DNA of 64,000 nt. It comes from Sphingomonas bisphenolicum (GTDB lineage Bacteria; Pseudomonadota; Alphaproteobacteria; Sphingomonadales; Sphingomonadaceae). The notes under the pieces are model-generated. The model was not told the DNA's origin. It saw only the letters and a program-made list of their open reading frames with translations, and searched no databases. The stretch spans positions 2,077,501 to 2,141,500 of the forward strand of contig NZ_AP018817.1 in the NCBI RefSeq assembly GCF_024349785.1, written 5' to 3'. Shown piece after piece: positions 63,243 through 64,000 of the stretch (the stretch's first letter is position 1; every line of letters begins with the position of its first letter). A program made the position numbers and the translations under genes.

Positions 63243-64000
63243 GCCTCGCGCGTCGCCAGGCGCTCGGCCTGCTCGCTTCGACCTCGCTGTTCGCGGCGGC
63301 CCCGGCCGTGGCCGCAAAGGGGAAGGGGCCGCTCTACAAGGATGCCTCCGCGCCCATCGACCTGCGCGTCCGGGATCTGCTGGGCCGCATGACACTGGAG
63401 GAGAAGGTCGGCCAGATCATCGCGCTCTGGGCGACCAAGGCGGATATCATGGACGACCTGACCTTCTCGCCGACCAAGGCGAGCAAGGCCTATCCGAACA
63501 GCTTCGGCCAGATTACGCGCCCGTCCGATCGGCGCGGTGCGCCCGACGGGTCGCAGCAGGCCGGTGGCGTCGGCGCCCGCTGGCGCACCCCGGCCGACGC
63601 CGTCGCCTTCATCACCGCCGTCCAGACATGGGCGATCAAGGAGACGCGTCTCGGCATCCCGGTCCTCTTCCATGAAGAATCGCTGCACGGCTATATGGCA
63701 ACCGACGCGACCATGTTCCCGATGGCGATCGGCATGGCGGGCAGTTTCGACCGCCAGTTGATGCAGGATGTCCAGTCCGTCATCGCCCGCGAAGTCCGCG
63801 CCCGCGGCGTCCATCTGGCGCTGTCGCCGGTGGTGGACATCGCCCGCGATCCGCGCTGGGGCCGGATCGAGGAAACCTTCGGCGAAGACCCTTATCTCTG
63901 CGGCGAAATGGGCGTCGCGGCGGTGCTAGGTCTGCAAGGCGAGAGCAAACAGCTTGGCCCGGACAAGGTCATGGCGACGCTCAAACATATGACCGGCCAT
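63239..64000 (+). CDS. Second GH3 glycosidase, 3' truncated by window edge
   Basis: This frame starts at GTG 63239 and overlaps the stop of the previous GH3 gene (GTGA). It is open to the last base, giving 254 residues. The N-terminus reads SLARRQALGLLASTSLFAAA, a twin-arginine-type signal peptide, unlike the Sec-type signal of the upstream paralogue. The GH3 domain begins with RVRDLLGRMTLEEKVGQII, and LSPVVDIARDPRWGRIEETF is shared with the upstream enzyme. The nucleophile and C-terminal domains lie beyond the window. It is almost certainly cotranslated with the first GH3. Confidence 0.9.
   Translation, partial: MSLARRQALGLLASTSLFAAAPAVAAKGKGPLYKDASAPIDLRVRDLLGRMTLEEKVGQIIALWATKADIMDDLTFSPTKASKAYPNSFGQITRPSDRRGAPDGSQQAGGVGARWRTPADAVAFITAVQTWAIKETRLGIPVLFHEESLHGYMATDATMFPMAIGMAGSFDRQLMQDVQSVIAREVRARGVHLALSPVVDIARDPRWGRIEETFGEDPYLCGEMGVAAVLGLQGESKQLGPDKVMATLKHMTGH

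Noticed and set aside
60810..63395. Minus-strand 861-residue frame across the first GH3 gene
   Set aside because: Shadow frame of a high-GC gene; the GH3 frame has signal peptide, active site and C-terminal domains.
1..64000. tRNA, rRNA, CRISPR arrays, insertion sequences
   Set aside because: None was recognised by eye; a tRNA gene could still be missed without a covariance-model scan.

Overview
The window is a GC-rich chromosomal segment of an alphaproteobacterium, most likely of the Sphingomonadaceae (Sphingobium/Sphingomonas type). This rests on the end of an RcGTA-like gene transfer agent cluster finished by a DUF2793 gene, the alphaproteobacterial cell-cycle proteins TrcR and RcdA, a one-cysteine DksA, a Caulobacter-type xylose oxidation operon, and small dispersed palindromic repeats of the kind seen in sphingomonads. 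No rRNA, tRNA, CRISPR array, transposase or integrase was recognised. Most genes are ordinary housekeeping or envelope genes packed with short spacers.

Layout. 1-4.5 kb: the 3' end of a GTA structural operon (g12, g13, g14, g15, DUF2793); the g15 host-specificity gene carries a one-base frameshift near 3370. 4.7-11.1 kb: OmpA-family porin, lipoprotein SodC, ThpR, a Bax-inhibitor-1 membrane protein, a GST and two unknown secreted proteins. 11.2-18.2 kb: ClpA, DUF1192, a quinone oxidoreductase with a coupled zinc-ribbon microprotein, an LpxH-like phosphoesterase beside a GT4 glycosyltransferase, and TrcR. 18.3-25.1 kb: FadD, MsrA, a small lipoprotein, threonylcarbamoyl-AMP synthase, a DUF815 ATPase, a PQQ-type sugar dehydrogenase and two small proteins. 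25.1-31.4 kb: overlapping MarR-NlpC/P60-ArgC genes, an M17 aminopeptidase, a DUF3298 lipoprotein and RimO. 31.5-35.6 kb: a K+ channel, an NlpD-like LytM lipoprotein, SerS and a host-attachment protein. 35.7-39.3 kb: a Ser/Gly-repeat PEP-CTERM protein, DksA, a PilZ protein, two YdcH-like proteins and RcdA behind a CtrA-like box. 39.4-47.9 kb: TamA-TamB, serine dehydratase and a beta-barrel protein. 48-54.8 kb: a thioesterase, then (minus strand) a xylX-xylB-xylC-transporter-epimerase operon followed by lapA, pyrF and a 38-residue membrane microprotein. 54.9-57.3 kb: two small proteins and PurB. 57.4-64 kb: a LacI regulator, GH67 alpha-glucuronidase and two tandem GH3 glycosidases, the last cut by the window edge.

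The main functional unit is the right-hand end. GH67 and the GH3 enzymes would release xylose and (methyl)glucuronic acid from glucuronoxylan oligomers. The transporter and epimerase would import xylose and equilibrate its anomers. XylB, XylC and XylX carry out three steps of the oxidative (Weimberg) xylose pathway; the xylonate dehydratase and the final aldehyde dehydrogenase are not in the window. Three near-identical 14-bp palindromes lie upstream of the xylX operon, upstream of lacI, and between the divergent GH67 and GH3 genes. They suggest one LacI-family regulon with autoregulation. All functional statements are from reading the sequence; no database search was run.
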